Assembly (NCBI RefSeq): GCF_001276515.1
Contig: NZ_LDVZ01000003.1
Location: 86,976-150,975 of the forward strand
Origin: Haemophilus sp. C1
GTDB taxonomy: Bacteria > Pseudomonadota > Gammaproteobacteria > Enterobacterales > Pasteurellaceae
DNA: 64,000 nt
Direction: 5' to 3'
In this document: piece by piece, positions 52,409 to 63,271 of the stretch
Position numbering within the stretch: position 1 is the first letter of the stretch
How the letters are laid out: each line of letters starts with the position of its first letter
Notes under the pieces: model-generated
What the model saw: only the letters and a program-made list of their open reading frames with translations
Database searches by the model: none
Told to the model about the DNA's origin: nothing
Translations under genes and position numbers: made by a program

Positions 52409-54679
52409 TTAGCCAGACAATCTTGATGCGATCATCGCTTGCCCTAGACTTAATCCGCCATCTCCCATTGGATATTGATGTGCACTTAACACATTAAATT
52501 CTGAAAGCGCTTGTTTTAATAAACGACGTAATAATTGGTTATGCATTACACCGCCTGAAAGTACAATGGTTTTGCAATTATGGCGTTTGGCTTGCTGACG
52601 AGCTAATTCAGCAAAACCTTTTGCCAGCGTATAATGGAAAATAAATGCTTTGTTTTCTTTTGAATCATTGTAAGCCAGCCAACTTTGCCAAAATGTGGCT
52701 AAATCCAATTGATTATTTTTGATTGGCATTTTAACCTGAATTTTGACCGCACTTTTTTCATCTTTGATAAAGTCAGATTTTGTGGCTAGTGCTTCTAAAT
52801 AACAAGCAGCCTCCCCCTCCCAAGAAAGTTTGTCACCCACAATACCTAACCCATAAGCCACGGCATCAAATAATCGCCCAGCCGATGAAATAAGGGGGGA
52901 ATTAAGATTACGTTCAATGGCATTGGAAAGAGGTTCCCAAGGTAATTCAGAACAAGTTTTAGCCGCAATATCACGCCAATTTGGTACAAATTTTTGAAGA
53001 TGAGCAAGCCAATTACGCCAAGGTTGAGTGGCTGCAAGATCGCCACCGGGCAAAGCAACGGCGGGCAATCCACCTAAATGTTGAGATTGTTCTCCATCCA
53101 CTAATAAACATTCACCGCCCCAAAGTTGCCCGTTAGCTCCCATTCCAATACCATCTAAGACAAGACCAATCACTTTTTCATCACAATGATGTTCTGCTAA
53201 CACAGCAGCAATATGTGAGTGATGATGTAACACTTCCACATAAGGTACCGATAATTTTTGTGCGAGGTTTTTACCCGTTTTTGATGAAAAATAACCTGAG
53301 TGTGCATCCACCGCGATTAAATCCGGTTTGAATTGATAAATTTGGCAAAATAAGTCGATATTATTTTCTAATTGTTGCTGCACAAGCTCATTGCCTGTAT
53401 CACCAATATGTTGGCTAACAACGGCTTTATTTTGTTTTAGTAGGCAAAATGTATTTTTAAGATCAGAACCCAACGCTAAGATATTTTTCGTATTTTCTAT
53501 TTCTAATAGCATTTCGTCAGGAACGTAGCCACGCGCTCGGCGTAGCGTTTCCACACCATCAAAAGAGGCTCTCACTAAGCTATCATCAGCGCGTTGCAAA
53601 ATATCGCGATTATGGCAAAGATAGAAATCTGCTAAATAACTCAATTTTTTCACCGCACTTTCGTTATCTAAAACAGGTGGCTCACCACTAGGATTGGCAG
53701 ATGTCATGACGAGCGGTTGATTGATTTCACGTAAGAGTAAATGTTGCAATGGATTACTCGGTAACATCACCCCAATTTCATTTAAATTTGGTGCGATATT
53801 TTCTGCGAGATTGGACACCTTATTTTTTTGTAACAAAACGATTGGTGCTGCAGTGCTAGTGAGTAGTTTGATTTCGGTTTCTGTTAAATTGTGTAAAAAA
53901 TCTAAACTTGGCACCATTACGGCAAGAGGTTTGCTTGGACGATGTTTACGATCTCGCAGTACTTGAACTGCATCGAAATTTTGTGCATCACAAGCCAAAT
54001 GAAAACCGCCGATCCCTTTGATTGCCAAAATTTTCCCTTCTTTTAGCAAAAGTGCGGTTTGTTTTAAGGCTGTTTGATGTGTTGCAAGTTGACGTTCGGT
54101 ATCTTGTAACCAAATATGCGGGCCGCAAACTGGGCAGGCATTAGGTTGGGCATGAAATCGACGATCCGCTGGATTTTTATATTCATGTTCACAATCTGGG
54201 CAGAAAGGAAAATCCGACATCGATGTATTTTTACGATCATAAGGAATCTTTTTGATAATCGTAAAACGAGGCCCGCAATGGGTGCAATTGGTGAAAGGGT
54301 AGTGATAGCGACGATTTTCAGGATTGAATAAATCTTCTACGCAAGCGGGACAAGTGGCAGCATCAGGTACAATTTGCGTGTCCATTGCATTGTTTTCGCT
54401 TTCTCGGATTACAAATTCAGCAAAGTGCGGTAGATTTTCCCAGTGTTTTTCACATTGTTGAATATCTGTGATTAAAGCTAAAGGCGGTAGTTTTTCCTGT
54501 AAATCTTTTAAAAAATGTGTGAGTGCTTCTTTTTCTGGATTTACAAATCGAATTAATACCCCTTGCCCATCATTATTTACATCGCCCTTTAGGCCATATT
54601 CATTTGCTAACAACCACACAAAAGGGCGAAATCCCACACCTTGCACTTTGCCTTTAATGCGTAATTCGATTCCGTTCAT
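52409..54679 (-). CDS. hypF: Carbamoyltransferase HypF (NiFe cofactor)
   Basis: 756 residues. Converts carbamoyl phosphate to the cyanide ligands of the NiFe site through carbamoyl-adenylate and HypE. Domain order: acylphosphatase (GKVQGVGFRPFVW, residues about 10-22), two zinc fingers (CPACVEDL..., CTHCG, CPDCE, CPVCG, about 105-180), YrdC-like domain (IKGIGGFHLACDA), then a Kae1-like domain (HHHSHIAAVLAEHH). Full length, with no truncation. hypA-E are not in the window and must lie elsewhere if the hydrogenase is functional. Confidence 0.95.
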   Translation of the reverse strand: MNGIELRIKGKVQGVGFRPFVWLLANEYGLKGDVNNDGQGVLIRFVNPEKEALTHFLKDLQEKLPPLALITDIQQCEKHWENLPHFAEFVIRESENNAMDTQIVPDAATCPACVEDLFNPENRRYHYPFTNCTHCGPRFTIIKKIPYDRKNTSMSDFPFCPDCEHEYKNPADRRFHAQPNACPVCGPHIWLQDTERQLATHQTALKQTALLLKEGKILAIKGIGGFHLACDAQNFDAVQVLRDRKHRPSKPLAVMVPSLDFLHNLTETEIKLLTSTAAPIVLLQKNKVSNLAENIAPNLNEIGVMLPSNPLQHLLLREINQPLVMTSANPSGEPPVLDNESAVKKLSYLADFYLCHNRDILQRADDSLVRASFDGVETLRRARGYVPDEMLLEIENTKNILALGSDLKNTFCLLKQNKAVVSQHIGDTGNELVQQQLENNIDLFCQIYQFKPDLIAVDAHSGYFSSKTGKNLAQKLSVPYVEVLHHHSHIAAVLAEHHCDEKVIGLVLDGIGMGANGQLWGGECLLVDGEQSQHLGGLPAVALPGGDLAATQPWRNWLAHLQKFVPNWRDIAAKTCSELPWEPLSNAIERNLNSPLISSAGRLFDAVAYGLGIVGDKLSWEGEAACYLEALATKSDFIKDEKSAVKIQVKMPIKNNQLDLATFWQSWLAYNDSKENKAFIFHYTLAKGFAELARQQAKRHNCKTIVLSGGVMHNQLLRRLLKQALSEFNVLSAHQYPMGDGGLSLGQAMIASRLSG

Positions 54680-54778
54680 AACTTGTTCTCTACATCAAAT
54701 TGAGTGGTTTTTATGGTAACCGAAAATATATGTGCAAGCTGTGATTTTCATCAAAGAAGATTCGTTTTTATAAACAAA

Positions 54779-55522
54779 TTATTGTGCGTAATGGGCTTTC
54801 CAATAACCAATCCACTCTTTTAATAAAACCATATTGCTATTTAACGCACCTAAGTCAGGAATAAAAGATGTTGCAGATAGATTTCCTTTGCTACCATAGC
54901 TTGCCGCTGCAGCAGGGAGTACATCAAATCCTTGTTTTTCAAAAAGATATTTGGCTCGTTTCATATGCCATTGATTTGTTACTAGAATAATTTTTTGAAT
55001 ATGATCTTTCACTAAAATAGTTTTAGTGAAACTGGCATTTTCTTCTGTATTACGGGCTTTATTTTCGATCCATTGCGTTGGCACATTAAAGAATTGGTTA
55101 AGTTCTTTTGCCATTAAGTCGCCTTCAGAAATACCTATCAAAGAATAGCCGGTGGTTAAAACAGGTAAGCCCGTTTCTTTTTGTAAAAATGCCGCATAAC
55201 GTAAACGTTCTAGTTGCGGTGCGCCAGAAGCCGTTTCTGCATAAAGCTCTTTGGTTGGGTAAGATCCACCGCCTAATATGACGATGGCTTGAGCTTGTTT
55301 ATAGTCATCTAGGGTAAGGGCTGGAGAATCGTCATTATCTGTTAGCAATAAACCAGTAAAAGGTGTGCTTATGATATAAAGCCAAGTGAAACTAATAAGC
55401 GCAATAAATTTGGTTAATTTTTTGAAATGAACACGATAAAGAATCGCTGCAATAATAAGTAATACAAAGGTATTGAAAGGTGGTGCGATAAGTGCGGTAA
55501 GAAGTTTTCCTAGTTCCAACAT
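54779..55522 (-). CDS. ElyC/SanA/YdcF-family (DUF218) membrane protein
   Basis: 247 residues with two N-terminal helices (about 10-28 and 36-58) and a soluble periplasmic DUF218 domain. Landmarks are QAIVILGGGSYP, GISEGDLMAKELNQF, RNTEENASFTK and IILVTNQWHMKRA. ElyC relatives act on envelope precursors (lipid carrier recycling or vancomycin tolerance) by unclear chemistry. It sits next to the lipooligosaccharide locus but on the opposite strand. Confidence 0.82.
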   Translation of the reverse strand: MLELGKLLTALIAPPFNTFVLLIIAAILYRVHFKKLTKFIALISFTWLYIISTPFTGLLLTDNDDSPALTLDDYKQAQAIVILGGGSYPTKELYAETASGAPQLERLRYAAFLQKETGLPVLTTGYSLIGISEGDLMAKELNQFFNVPTQWIENKARNTEENASFTKTILVKDHIQKIILVTNQWHMKRAKYLFEKQGFDVLPAAAASYGSKGNLSATSFIPDLGALNSNMVLLKEWIGYWKAHYAQ

Positions 55523-55654
55523 AGATAAGATCCTTGATATAGAGCGGTTTCATTATAATGATTAGTCATAGCTTGTCTATGTTGATTTTGTTAAAATAAG
55601 CCTCTTATTTTTGATAAACAAACGCCTAAATTCATCAAAAGTGCGGTGATATTT

Positions 55655-56860
55655 ATGAAAGTTTTTAAAGACAGTGTCATTTACCTTGTTGGGGAATTAT
55701 CGTCAAAGTTAGTTCCTTTTTTACTTTTGCCTTATTTATCACGTAAATTGGGCGTAGAGGGGTATGGCTCACTTTCTTATTATCAAACTTTTTTAAGTTT
55801 ATTTTTAATTGTAGTTTCTTTGACTCAAGAGGGCGCAATTTCCCGTTATTTTTATTTTTACGGAAAACGTTCATTAAATTTAGTGGTAAATACCGGCTAT
55901 GCTTATACCACGATAATTGGCAGTATTATTTTAATGGGTTGTTGGATTGCTCAGTCTGAAATATTATTTTACGCTGCACTTTCCTCAATTTTCCAATCTT
56001 TCTTAAATGTTCAGTTAAGTGTAAGACAATGCCAGAAAAAGGCTTGGTCTTATGCTTTTATTCAATTTTCACTTACTGTTACTGGTGCCGTATTTACCGT
56101 CGCATTGCTTGAGTATTATCAAAATAATCTTGTTGAAAAAAGAATTTTGGCCATTTTATTGAGTAATTTAGTCGTTTGGTTTTTTTCTTATTTTCTTTAC
56201 AGCAAGAATGCAAAATCCAAGAAATATCAATTTAAACATTATCAATCTGCATTATTTTATATTTTAGGATTTGGATTACCACTCATTTTGCATCATGCGA
56301 GCTTTTTCTTAAAAGGGCAGTTAGACCGTATTTTTATTTATCATAAATTCAGTGAAACAGATTTAGGGCTTTATGCCATGGGCTCTCAACTCGCTTTAAT
56401 CTTTTCTATTGCTATTCAAGCACTTAATAAAGCGATCATTCCCTATTTTTATGAAGCCTTAAAACAAAAAAAATTAGTAATTCAACAGCTACATAAATGG
56501 GCGCTATTTTCCTTTTTGCTGATACCTATTCCTGCTTTAGTCATGTGGATTATTCCTGAAGATGTGCTAGTTTGGATTTTAGGTAGTCAATTTGTGGGAA
56601 CGAAATATTATTTTATTTTATTTTTAATTTCGACCACATTAAGTATTCCTTATTTGATTTTAGTTAATTATCTTTTCTATTATGGAAAAAATAAACTTAT
56701 TTCCCAATGTTCGGTTTTATCTACAATCATTTATGTAGCGAGCCTTGTGGCTTTAACTTTTACAGAAATTAAATATATCCCTTATGCTGGAATTATTGGT
56801 TCGCTTTCCATTATTCCTATTCTTTATTTTATGACATCTAAAGTGAGTAAAACCCTATGA
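55655..56860 (+). CDS. lsgA: LOS/polysaccharide flippase LsgA
   Basis: 401 residues, 12 or so transmembrane helices, Wzx/MATE-like polysaccharide exporter family ([20 protein letters not shown] is the family start). ATG 55655 was chosen; GTG 55646 is in frame. First gene of the lsg locus, which builds part of H. influenzae lipooligosaccharide. An uptake signal lies in the leader. Overlaps lsgB as ATGA. Confidence 0.9.
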   Translation: MKVFKDSVIYLVGELSSKLVPFLLLPYLSRKLGVEGYGSLSYYQTFLSLFLIVVSLTQEGAISRYFYFYGKRSLNLVVNTGYAYTTIIGSIILMGCWIAQSEILFYAALSSIFQSFLNVQLSVRQCQKKAWSYAFIQFSLTVTGAVFTVALLEYYQNNLVEKRILAILLSNLVVWFFSYFLYSKNAKSKKYQFKHYQSALFYILGFGLPLILHHASFFLKGQLDRIFIYHKFSETDLGLYAMGSQLALIFSIAIQALNKAIIPYFYEALKQKKLVIQQLHKWALFSFLLIPIPALVMWIIPEDVLVWILGSQFVGTKYYFILFLISTTLSIPYLILVNYLFYYGKNKLISQCSVLSTIIYVASLVALTFTEIKYIPYAGIIGSLSIIPILYFMTSKVSKTL

Positions 56861-57771
56861 ATCTCATTCTTTGTTGCACACCATTGCAAGTCTTAATTGC
56901 GAGAAAAATAATTGAATTACATCCTAACGAGCAATTCTTTGGCGTCATGTTTGGTGGTGTATGGGATAAAAAAAGAACCTTGTACGCGAGTAAATTAGCG
57001 GAGGTTTGTAGTGATTCGATGAACATTGATACGGGAAAAGATCTAAAAGGTTTCGATTCTCTCAAGTTAATGCGCCAGCTTAAGAATAAAATTACGCACA
57101 AAGGTTTTGATAAGGTTTTTCTTGCCAATCTTAATTCATTATGGCTACAAACTTATCTTAGTCATGTTTCATTTAAAGAGCTTTATACTTTTGATGATGG
57201 CTCAGATAATATTTTCCCACATCCTAATTTATTGAGAGAGCCTGACACATTTAAATATAAACTGATTAAAGCCTTTATTGGCGATAAATATAGTGTGGAT
57301 AAATTATTTAAAAAAATAAAAAAACATTATACGGTTTATCCTAATTACAGAAATATTGTTCCCAATATTGAATCTATTTCCCTATGGGATAATAAAGTAG
57401 ATTGTGATATAGATGGCGAAGTCTCATTTTTTATTGGGCAACCATTGTTAAATACAAAAGAGGAAAATATCTCATTAATAAAAAGATTAAAAGATCAGAT
57501 TCCTTTTGACTATTATTTCCCTCATCCAGCAGAAGATTATCGAGTAGATGGGGTAAATTATCTTGAATCTGAATTAATTTTTGAAGATTACGTATTTAAA
57601 CATTTAGCGAATAAAAAGGTGATTATTTACACATTCTTCAGTTCTGTTGCGTTTAATTTATTAAGTCATCCTAATGTAGAAATTCGTTTTATTAGAACGA
57701 GTATTCCAAGATGGCAATTCTGTTACGATTCATTTCCAGACCTTGGATTAACGATTTATAAGGAAATTTAA
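56857..57771 (+). CDS. lsgB: LOS sialyltransferase LsgB (GT52)
   Basis: 304 residues. GT52-family sialyltransferase: [20 protein letters not shown] (N-terminal motif), [12 protein letters not shown] (the acidic catalytic stretch near 110) and [12 protein letters not shown] with the histidine near 225 that contacts CMP-sialic acid. It transfers Neu5Ac from the donor made by NeuA (in this window) to a galactose-containing lipooligosaccharide acceptor. Coupled to lsgA by overlap. Confidence 0.9.
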   Translation: MNLILCCTPLQVLIARKIIELHPNEQFFGVMFGGVWDKKRTLYASKLAEVCSDSMNIDTGKDLKGFDSLKLMRQLKNKITHKGFDKVFLANLNSLWLQTYLSHVSFKELYTFDDGSDNIFPHPNLLREPDTFKYKLIKAFIGDKYSVDKLFKKIKKHYTVYPNYRNIVPNIESISLWDNKVDCDIDGEVSFFIGQPLLNTKEENISLIKRLKDQIPFDYYFPHPAEDYRVDGVNYLESELIFEDYVFKHLANKKVIIYTFFSSVAFNLLSHPNVEIRFIRTSIPRWQFCYDSFPDLGLTIYKEI

Positions 57772-57772
57772 G

Positions 57773-58834
57773 ATGAAAAAAATTGGTTTCTTTATTATGA
57801 ATATCGAAAGTGCGGGTGGAACGGAGCGAGTTTCCATTAATGTTGCTAATGCTCTTGCTAAACAGGGATATAATGTTTCTTTTATTAGCATTGGCGGTAA
57901 CAAGCCTTTTTTCCAAGTCGATGAAAAAATTAATATTTACGCAATGAATAAATTGCCCTATTCATTGAAAAAAGATTATTTTTCTATCACAAAAAAATTA
58001 AGAGAATTGGTTAAAGAATTACAGCTAGATACCTTAATTGTGGTTGATGGTGCAATTATGCTTTTTTCTGCTTTGGCGTTGGTCAATTTACATGTAAAGC
58101 ATATTTTATGGGAACATTATTCTTTTAATTTTACTGGCAATCGTCTAGTTCGTACACTCGGTAAATATTTAGCTTCAACAAGATGTGATAAAGTCGTCAC
58201 ATTAACCGAGTCAGAAAAAACGCTGTGGCAAGAAAAATTTAAAACGAACAATATAATCAGTATTGCTAATCCAAATACGCTTTTGCCAAAGAATAAATTA
58301 GCAAAATGGGAAAATAAAACTATTTTATCTGTAGGGCATTTATTTTCTTATAAAGGTTTTGATTATTTATTAAAAGCCTGGCAAGTTTTAGCAAAAAATC
58401 ACCCTGATTGGAATTTAAAAATAGTGGGATCTGGTGAGGAAGAAGAGAATTTAAAAAATCTTGCTAAAGAATTGGGTATTGAAGATTCAGTTAATTTTAT
58501 TCCTCGTACCAATGATGTCGCTTTTTATTATGAAAGCAGTTCAATTTATTGTTTACCTTCACAAACAGAAGGCTTGCCTTTAGTCGTTATTGAAGCGATG
58601 GCATTTAGTTTACCTATTGTTGCCTTTAATTGTTCTCCGGGCGTAAAGCAATTAGTGGAACATAAAGAAAATGGTTTTCTTTGTGAAAAAAATAATATTG
58701 AAGAAATGGTTAACAGTTTAGATTTATTAATGAATAATCCTGAACTTTATCAGCAAATGTCAGATAAATCTCGTTTAATGAGTGAAGATTATGGCATTGA
58801 GAAAATTATTGAAGAATGGAAAGCGATTTTATAA
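57773..58834 (+). CDS. lsgC: LOS glycosyltransferase LsgC (GT4)
   Basis: 353 residues, GT-B fold. [25 protein letters not shown] is the acceptor-side start. [18 protein letters not shown] and [22 protein letters not shown] carry the donor-binding EX7E motif (near 265-285). It retains the configuration of the sugar. Sugar specificity cannot be read from the sequence. One base separates it from lsgB. Confidence 0.9.
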   Translation: MKKIGFFIMNIESAGGTERVSINVANALAKQGYNVSFISIGGNKPFFQVDEKINIYAMNKLPYSLKKDYFSITKKLRELVKELQLDTLIVVDGAIMLFSALALVNLHVKHILWEHYSFNFTGNRLVRTLGKYLASTRCDKVVTLTESEKTLWQEKFKTNNIISIANPNTLLPKNKLAKWENKTILSVGHLFSYKGFDYLLKAWQVLAKNHPDWNLKIVGSGEEEENLKNLAKELGIEDSVNFIPRTNDVAFYYESSSIYCLPSQTEGLPLVVIEAMAFSLPIVAFNCSPGVKQLVEHKENGFLCEKNNIEEMVNSLDLLMNNPELYQQMSDKSRLMSEDYGIEKIIEEWKAIL

Positions 58835-58845
58835 GGAATAATTTT

Positions 58846-59619
58846 ATGTTAAAAAAATATTTGATCTCTTTAGATAAAGATATTCAGCGTCGGGAATTAT
58901 TTTTTTCTCAAAAAAACACTGAGGATTTCCAAATTTTTTCTGCCATTAATACCATGCAAAAAGATTGGGATGAATTAGCCTCTATTTTTAATATTGAACA
59001 ATTTAAAGCACATTATGGCCGTAATGTCACTAAGGGCGAAATCGGCTGTACATTAAGCCATCTTTCTGTGTACCAAAAAATTGTTGAAGACAATGACATC
59101 GATGAAGATAGCTATGCGTTAGTCTGTGAAGATGACGCTTTATTCCACTCAGATTTTCAGCAAAATTTAACCGCACTTTTATCAGAAAAACTTGAGTCTG
59201 AAATTATATTGGTTGGGCAGTCAAAAATTAATGATTTCAATGATTTTGACTTAGAAATTAATTATCCGACAACCTTTTCTTTTTTATGCAAAAAAATAGG
59301 CAATGTAAATTACGCGTTCCCTTATAAAAGTTATTTTGCTGGCACGGTGGGCTATCTTATTAAAAAATCAGCTGCAAGAAGATTTATTCAGCAAATTTCT
59401 CAAAACAAACCATTTTGGTTAGCGGATGATTTTTTACTCTTTGAACAGGATTTTAATATAAGAAATAAAGTGGTTCGCCCTCTCATGGTCATTGAAAATC
59501 CTGTATTGATAAGCAATTTAGAAAGTATTCGTGGATCTTTATCCAATAATTTGTTTAAAAAATTAATGAAATATCCATTGAAAAAAATCTTTGCGATTAA
59601 GAAAAATTTGGCTAATTAA
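58846..59619 (+). CDS. lsgD: LOS glycosyltransferase LsgD (GT25)
   Basis: 257 residues, GT25 (LgtB/Lob-like) family: [17 protein letters not shown] (near 65-81) and [11 protein letters not shown] with the acidic donor/metal motif (near 91-100), then [29 protein letters not shown] after AAGGAAT is the start; the longer frame from 58816 overlaps lsgC by 19 bases and lacks a ribosome site. Members often add galactose. Confidence 0.9.
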   Translation: MLKKYLISLDKDIQRRELFFSQKNTEDFQIFSAINTMQKDWDELASIFNIEQFKAHYGRNVTKGEIGCTLSHLSVYQKIVEDNDIDEDSYALVCEDDALFHSDFQQNLTALLSEKLESEIILVGQSKINDFNDFDLEINYPTTFSFLCKKIGNVNYAFPYKSYFAGTVGYLIKKSAARRFIQQISQNKPFWLADDFLLFEQDFNIRNKVVRPLMVIENPVLISNLESIRGSLSNNLFKKLMKYPLKKIFAIKKNLAN

Positions 59620-59630
59620 AGGAAGGAATT

Positions 59631-60512
59631 ATGTTAAGCATTATTGTGCCTTCTTATAATCGAAAAGCAGAAGTGCCAGCTTTATTAGAAGGTTTAACTC
59701 AACAAACATCGACTAATTTTGAAGTAATTATTGTGGATGATTACTCCAAAGAGAGAGTAGTCGTTGAGCAAAGCTATTCTTTTCCAGTTACAGTGATTCG
59801 TAATGAAATAAATCAGGGTGCAGCAGAAAGTCGCAATATTGGAGCGCGTGCATCAAATGGCGATTGGTTGCTGTTTCTCGATGATGATGATCGTTTTATG
59901 CCGGAAAAATGTGAGAAAGTACTAAAAGTGATTGAGCAAAATCCGAATATTAATTTTATTTATCATCCAGCTAAGTGTGAAATGGTCAATGAAGGGTTTA
60001 CTTATGTGACTCAACCGATTGAACCCCAAGAAATCTCGACAGAACGTATTTTGTTAGCCAATAAGATTGGTGGCATGCCAATGGTTGCAATTAAAAAAGA
60101 GATGTTTCTAAAAATAGGTGGATTATCCACCGCACTTCGTTCTTTGGAAGACTATGATTTCTTGTTAAAACTGCTACAAGAGGCGAGTTTTAAACCTTAT
60201 AAAATTAATGAGCCACTGACTTATTGTACTTTCTATACTAAACGTTCAAGTGTGTCTACGGATACTACCAACACGCAAAAAGCGATTGATTATATTTGCG
60301 AGCATTATGTGAAAACAACTGAACAAGCTCGTAATTTTGAGATTAACGCAAGCTATATTTTGGCTTATCCCCATATTATGAAGTTATCGCGTAAAGCGGC
60401 AAAATATTATTTTGATATTTTTAAGAAAACAAAAAGCATTAAACAATTCATTATTACGTTGGTTATTTTAATTTCGCCAAAATTAGCCATTAATTTAAAA
60501 CGGTTTATGTAG
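59631..60512 (+). CDS. lsgE: LOS glycosyltransferase LsgE (GT2)
   Basis: 293 residues, GT-A fold. SIIVPSYNRKAEVPALLEGL starts the nucleotide-binding part, DDYS and NQGAAESRNIGARASNG are typical, and LFLDDDDRF (near 80) is the metal-binding DxD. LEDYDFLLKLL holds the catalytic-base region. Same operon, 11 bases after lsgD with AGGAAGG upstream. Confidence 0.9.
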   Translation: MLSIIVPSYNRKAEVPALLEGLTQQTSTNFEVIIVDDYSKERVVVEQSYSFPVTVIRNEINQGAAESRNIGARASNGDWLLFLDDDDRFMPEKCEKVLKVIEQNPNINFIYHPAKCEMVNEGFTYVTQPIEPQEISTERILLANKIGGMPMVAIKKEMFLKIGGLSTALRSLEDYDFLLKLLQEASFKPYKINEPLTYCTFYTKRSSVSTDTTNTQKAIDYICEHYVKTTEQARNFEINASYILAYPHIMKLSRKAAKYYFDIFKKTKSIKQFIITLVILISPKLAINLKRFM

Positions 60513-60526
60513 GAAAATAAAATAAA

Positions 60527-61330
60527 ATGAAATTTTCAGTCCTTATGTCCTTATATATTAAGGAAAATCCTCAATTCTTGCGGGAGTGTTTTGAAAGTCT
60601 TGTTGTACAAACTCGTCAAGCAGATGAAATTGTATTGGTTTTTGATGGCGCAGTAACGCCAGAATTAGAATCTGTTGTGACGGAGTTTGAAACAAAACTG
60701 CCACTAAAATTAGTTAAATTGCCGCAAAATCGAGGATTAGGCAAAGCCTTAAACGAAGGTTTATTGCATTGTGCTTATGACTGGGTTTTCCGTATGGATA
60801 CGGATGATATTTGCGTGCCTGATCGTTTTGAAAAACAAGTGACATTTATTGAACAGCACCCTGAAACCATCATTTTTGGCGGGCAAATTGCTGAATTTGG
60901 TGAAAATGTAAATGATATTGTGGCATATCGTAATGTGCCAACGTCAGCTCAAGAAATTATCAAATTCACGCAAAAACGTTGTCCGTTTAATCACATGACG
61001 GTGGCATATCAAAAAAGTGCGGTCATTAATTGTGGTGGATATGAAGATCTTCAAGAAGATTATTATTTGTGGATCAAACTTGTTGCACAAGGTTTATATG
61101 TGGCGAATTTGCCAGATATTTTAGTTTATGCACGAGTAGGAAATGGCATGGTGAGTCGTCGCCGTGGCGTCAATCAAGCCAAAGCAGAATGGCGTTTGTT
61201 CAAATTAAAATATCGTTTGGGTATTCAGGGTTTGTTAGCTGGATTATTTACTTTTGCATTGCGTTTTGGTTCCCGTTTATTGCCAACCTCGTTATTGAAA
61301 AACCTTTATCAAACTTTTTTACGTAAATAG
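60527..61330 (+). CDS. lsgF: LOS glycosyltransferase LsgF (GT2)
   Basis: 267 residues, GT-A fold GT2 family. MKFSVLMSLYIKENPQFLRECFESL, VFDGAVTPELE, RMDTDDICVPDRF (DxD, near 86-92) and LQEDYYLWIKLV (base region). The C-terminal hydrophobic stretch (LLAGLFTFALRFGSRLLP) may bind the membrane. Last lsg gene; eight bases then separate it from the transglycosylase, so these are probably cotranscribed. Confidence 0.9.
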   Translation: MKFSVLMSLYIKENPQFLRECFESLVVQTRQADEIVLVFDGAVTPELESVVTEFETKLPLKLVKLPQNRGLGKALNEGLLHCAYDWVFRMDTDDICVPDRFEKQVTFIEQHPETIIFGGQIAEFGENVNDIVAYRNVPTSAQEIIKFTQKRCPFNHMTVAYQKSAVINCGGYEDLQEDYYLWIKLVAQGLYVANLPDILVYARVGNGMVSRRRGVNQAKAEWRLFKLKYRLGIQGLLAGLFTFALRFGSRLLPTSLLKNLYQTFLRK

Positions 61331-61338
61331 GAAATACG

Positions 61339-62433
61339 ATGAAATTGAATATGTTATTTAAAATTTCTGCATTATCTACCGCACTTTTTTTAGTCGGCTG
61401 TTCTAGTTCGTCTGATATTAAGCCTGTGGTTAATAGCACCAGTTATACTAAGCAAAGAACGCCAGAAAATTTTAATGATTATGTTCAATTTTTAAAAGGT
61501 AAAGCAGCCGCTGAAGGTGTGTCATTATCGGTATTGAATGCTCAAAATAATATTCTCTATGTGCAAAAGGCAGTCGATTTAGATCGTGAACAAGCGGGTA
61601 AAATTCGTAAAAGAGATCGTAATTCACCTCCAGTGGCTAATCCGAATGGCACGAGTAATTATCTCAATAGAGTGCTAACTCAAAATAAAGTGAATGTCGC
61701 GGCTGAGCGTTATTGGGAAGTGCAAGCACCATTGCAAAAAGCAAGCCAAAAATATGGTGTTCAGCGGGAGTATTTGCTTGCATTATGGGGAATGGAAAGT
61801 AGTTTCGGGCATTATCAAGGCAAATATGATGTACTTTCTGCAGTGGCAACGTTGGCTTTTGAAGGTCGTCGAGAAAAATTATTTACGCAAGAATTTGTCT
61901 CAGCCATGAAAATGCTTGAAAAAGATCATATTCAACGTGAACGTATGTTAGGCTCGTGGGCGGGCGCGATGGGACAAACTCAATTTATGCCAAGCACTTT
62001 CTTACGTTATGCGGCTGATGGAAATAATGATGGCGTAAAAGATATTTGGAAAAACCAGTTTGATACTTTTGCTTCTATTGCAAATTATTTGCATACAGTA
62101 GGCTGGGATAATAGTTTGCCTTGGGGCGTAGAGGTGATGCTTACGCAACCTATTGATTTGAGTTACTCTGGTACAGAAAGCAATAAAGCTCGCTCTTTAA
62201 AAGATTGGCAAGTGATGGGGTTAATTTTAAAAAGCGCAAATCCACAGGAACAAGCAAAATTAAGTACACTTGAAAATGCTCAGCTTTGGTTAGTTCGCCC
62301 TGATCGCGAAGCGGGCAGAGCGTTTTTAGTTTCAAATAATTTCCGTACTATTTTGGATTGGAATAAATCTAATTATTTTGCGTTGAGCATCGGCATGTTT
62401 GCCGAACGGATTAAAGATAATGTAGGGTTGTGA
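61339..62433 (+). CDS. Lytic murein transglycosylase lipoprotein (MltB/SltB family)
   Basis: 364 residues. Lipobox FLVGC gives lipidation at Cys21, so it is probably outer-membrane anchored. ALWGMESSFGHYQGKYDVLSA holds the catalytic glutamate (E153). GSWAGAMGQTQFMPSTFLRYAADGNNDGVKDIW is the MltB-family signature. It cleaves glycan strands with 1,6-anhydro ring formation. Close spacing to lsgF suggests read-through from the lsg operon, with no obvious functional link. Confidence 0.9.
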   Translation: MKLNMLFKISALSTALFLVGCSSSSDIKPVVNSTSYTKQRTPENFNDYVQFLKGKAAAEGVSLSVLNAQNNILYVQKAVDLDREQAGKIRKRDRNSPPVANPNGTSNYLNRVLTQNKVNVAAERYWEVQAPLQKASQKYGVQREYLLALWGMESSFGHYQGKYDVLSAVATLAFEGRREKLFTQEFVSAMKMLEKDHIQRERMLGSWAGAMGQTQFMPSTFLRYAADGNNDGVKDIWKNQFDTFASIANYLHTVGWDNSLPWGVEVMLTQPIDLSYSGTESNKARSLKDWQVMGLILKSANPQEQAKLSTLENAQLWLVRPDREAGRAFLVSNNFRTILDWNKSNYFALSIGMFAERIKDNVGL

Positions 62434-62434
62434 T

Positions 62435-62464
62435 AAAAATGCGGTCAATATTGACCGTATTTTT
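62435..62464 (+). terminator. Terminator after the transglycosylase
   Basis: AAAAATGCGGTCAA-TAT-TTGACCGTATTTTT-type inverted pair (degenerate uptake-signal dyad: the 3' side lacks one base). It has a T run on the plus strand. Confidence 0.75.
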
Positions 62465-62470
62465 GTTTAC

Positions 62471-62785
62471 TTATTTTTTCAATGTCGGCACAAACTCAGA
62501 CAGCATTTTTATCTCTTCTTCACTCAATCTGCTTTTTACCATGTTACCTGCACCTTGTATTTTTCCACTTTTACGATCGGAAAGTGCGGTGTAAATTTCC
62601 TCTGAATTTAGCGTATTGATAATTATGGATTGTCCCAATGCTGATTTTTCAGCGGATTTTCCATGGCAAGTAGCACAGGTTCGTTTATAAAAATTTTCAG
62701 CTTGTTCCATATTCACATCAGCCAATACAAGTTGGCTGGCGGTGAGTAAATTTAAAGAGAGTAGAGTAGTGTAAATTCTTTTCAT
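62471..62785 (-). CDS. Small periplasmic c-type cytochrome
   Basis: 104 residues with a signal peptide (cleavage near VLA). One heme site CATCH (C37, C40, H41) and M82 in GAGNMVKS as the likely sixth ligand, giving a class I (c553-like) cytochrome. It is followed on the minus strand by nothing on this unit, making it the last gene of the TlpA/ABC operon. An electron-transfer role in the same envelope system is inferred from position. Confidence 0.85.
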   Translation of the reverse strand: MKRIYTTLLSLNLLTASQLVLADVNMEQAENFYKRTCATCHGKSAEKSALGQSIIINTLNSEEIYTALSDRKSGKIQGAGNMVKSRLSEEEIKMLSEFVPTLKK

Positions 62786-62788
62786 GGG

Positions 62789-63271
62789 TTATCCTTTAAA
62801 TAATTTAGTTAAATCGTCTTCGGGAATTTTGCCTTCATATTTAGATTGAATATTTCCTTCAGAGCTAATGACAAAGGAAGTTGGCGTGCCGATAAGTTGA
62901 TAACGTTCTGCTGTAATTTTCATTTGATCTTTAATTACAGGCAAATGGAGTTCACGTTTAGCCACAACGGCTTTGGTGTCCATTTTATCGCTATCCACAT
63001 TAATCGCAATAAGTGAAACTTTTCCAGGATTTTCTTCCGCGAGTTTTTCAAATTCTTTTAACTCTGCGATGCAACGTCCGCAAGTTTCAGACCAAAAAAT
63101 AAGTAAGCGTGTGCCTTTCCAATTCTCAAGATTTGCAGGATTACCTTGAAGATCATAGGCGGCAATATCAGGTGCTTTTTGCCCCACTGAGGCAACTTCA
63201 TCTTTACAAGAAACGGCGCCAAAAATAACCGCACTTATGGCAACTAATTTTAATAGTTTATTTGTTCGCAT
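62789..63271 (-). CDS. TlpA-like thioredoxin-fold lipoprotein
   Basis: 160 residues with lipobox AVSC (Cys22) and a thioredoxin fold. The active-site pair is CGRC (C64, C67), and the conserved cis-proline is in IGTPTSFVI. Membrane-anchored, expected to work in thiol reduction in the periplasm. Its start overlaps the ABC ATPase stop by 14 bases. TlpA-like genes with an FtsX-type ABC module occur in p19/FTR1 iron-uptake clusters, which may lie to the right. Confidence 0.88.
   Translation of the reverse strand: MRTNKLLKLVAISAVIFGAVSCKDEVASVGQKAPDIAAYDLQGNPANLENWKGTRLLIFWSETCGRCIAELKEFEKLAEENPGKVSLIAINVDSDKMDTKAVVAKRELHLPVIKDQMKITAERYQLIGTPTSFVISSEGNIQSKYEGKIPEDDLTKLFKG

Noticed and set aside
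55655..61330. Phase-variable simple repeats in the lsg locus
   Set aside because: No tetranucleotide arrays or long homopolymer tracts were found in the coding regions or the promoter.
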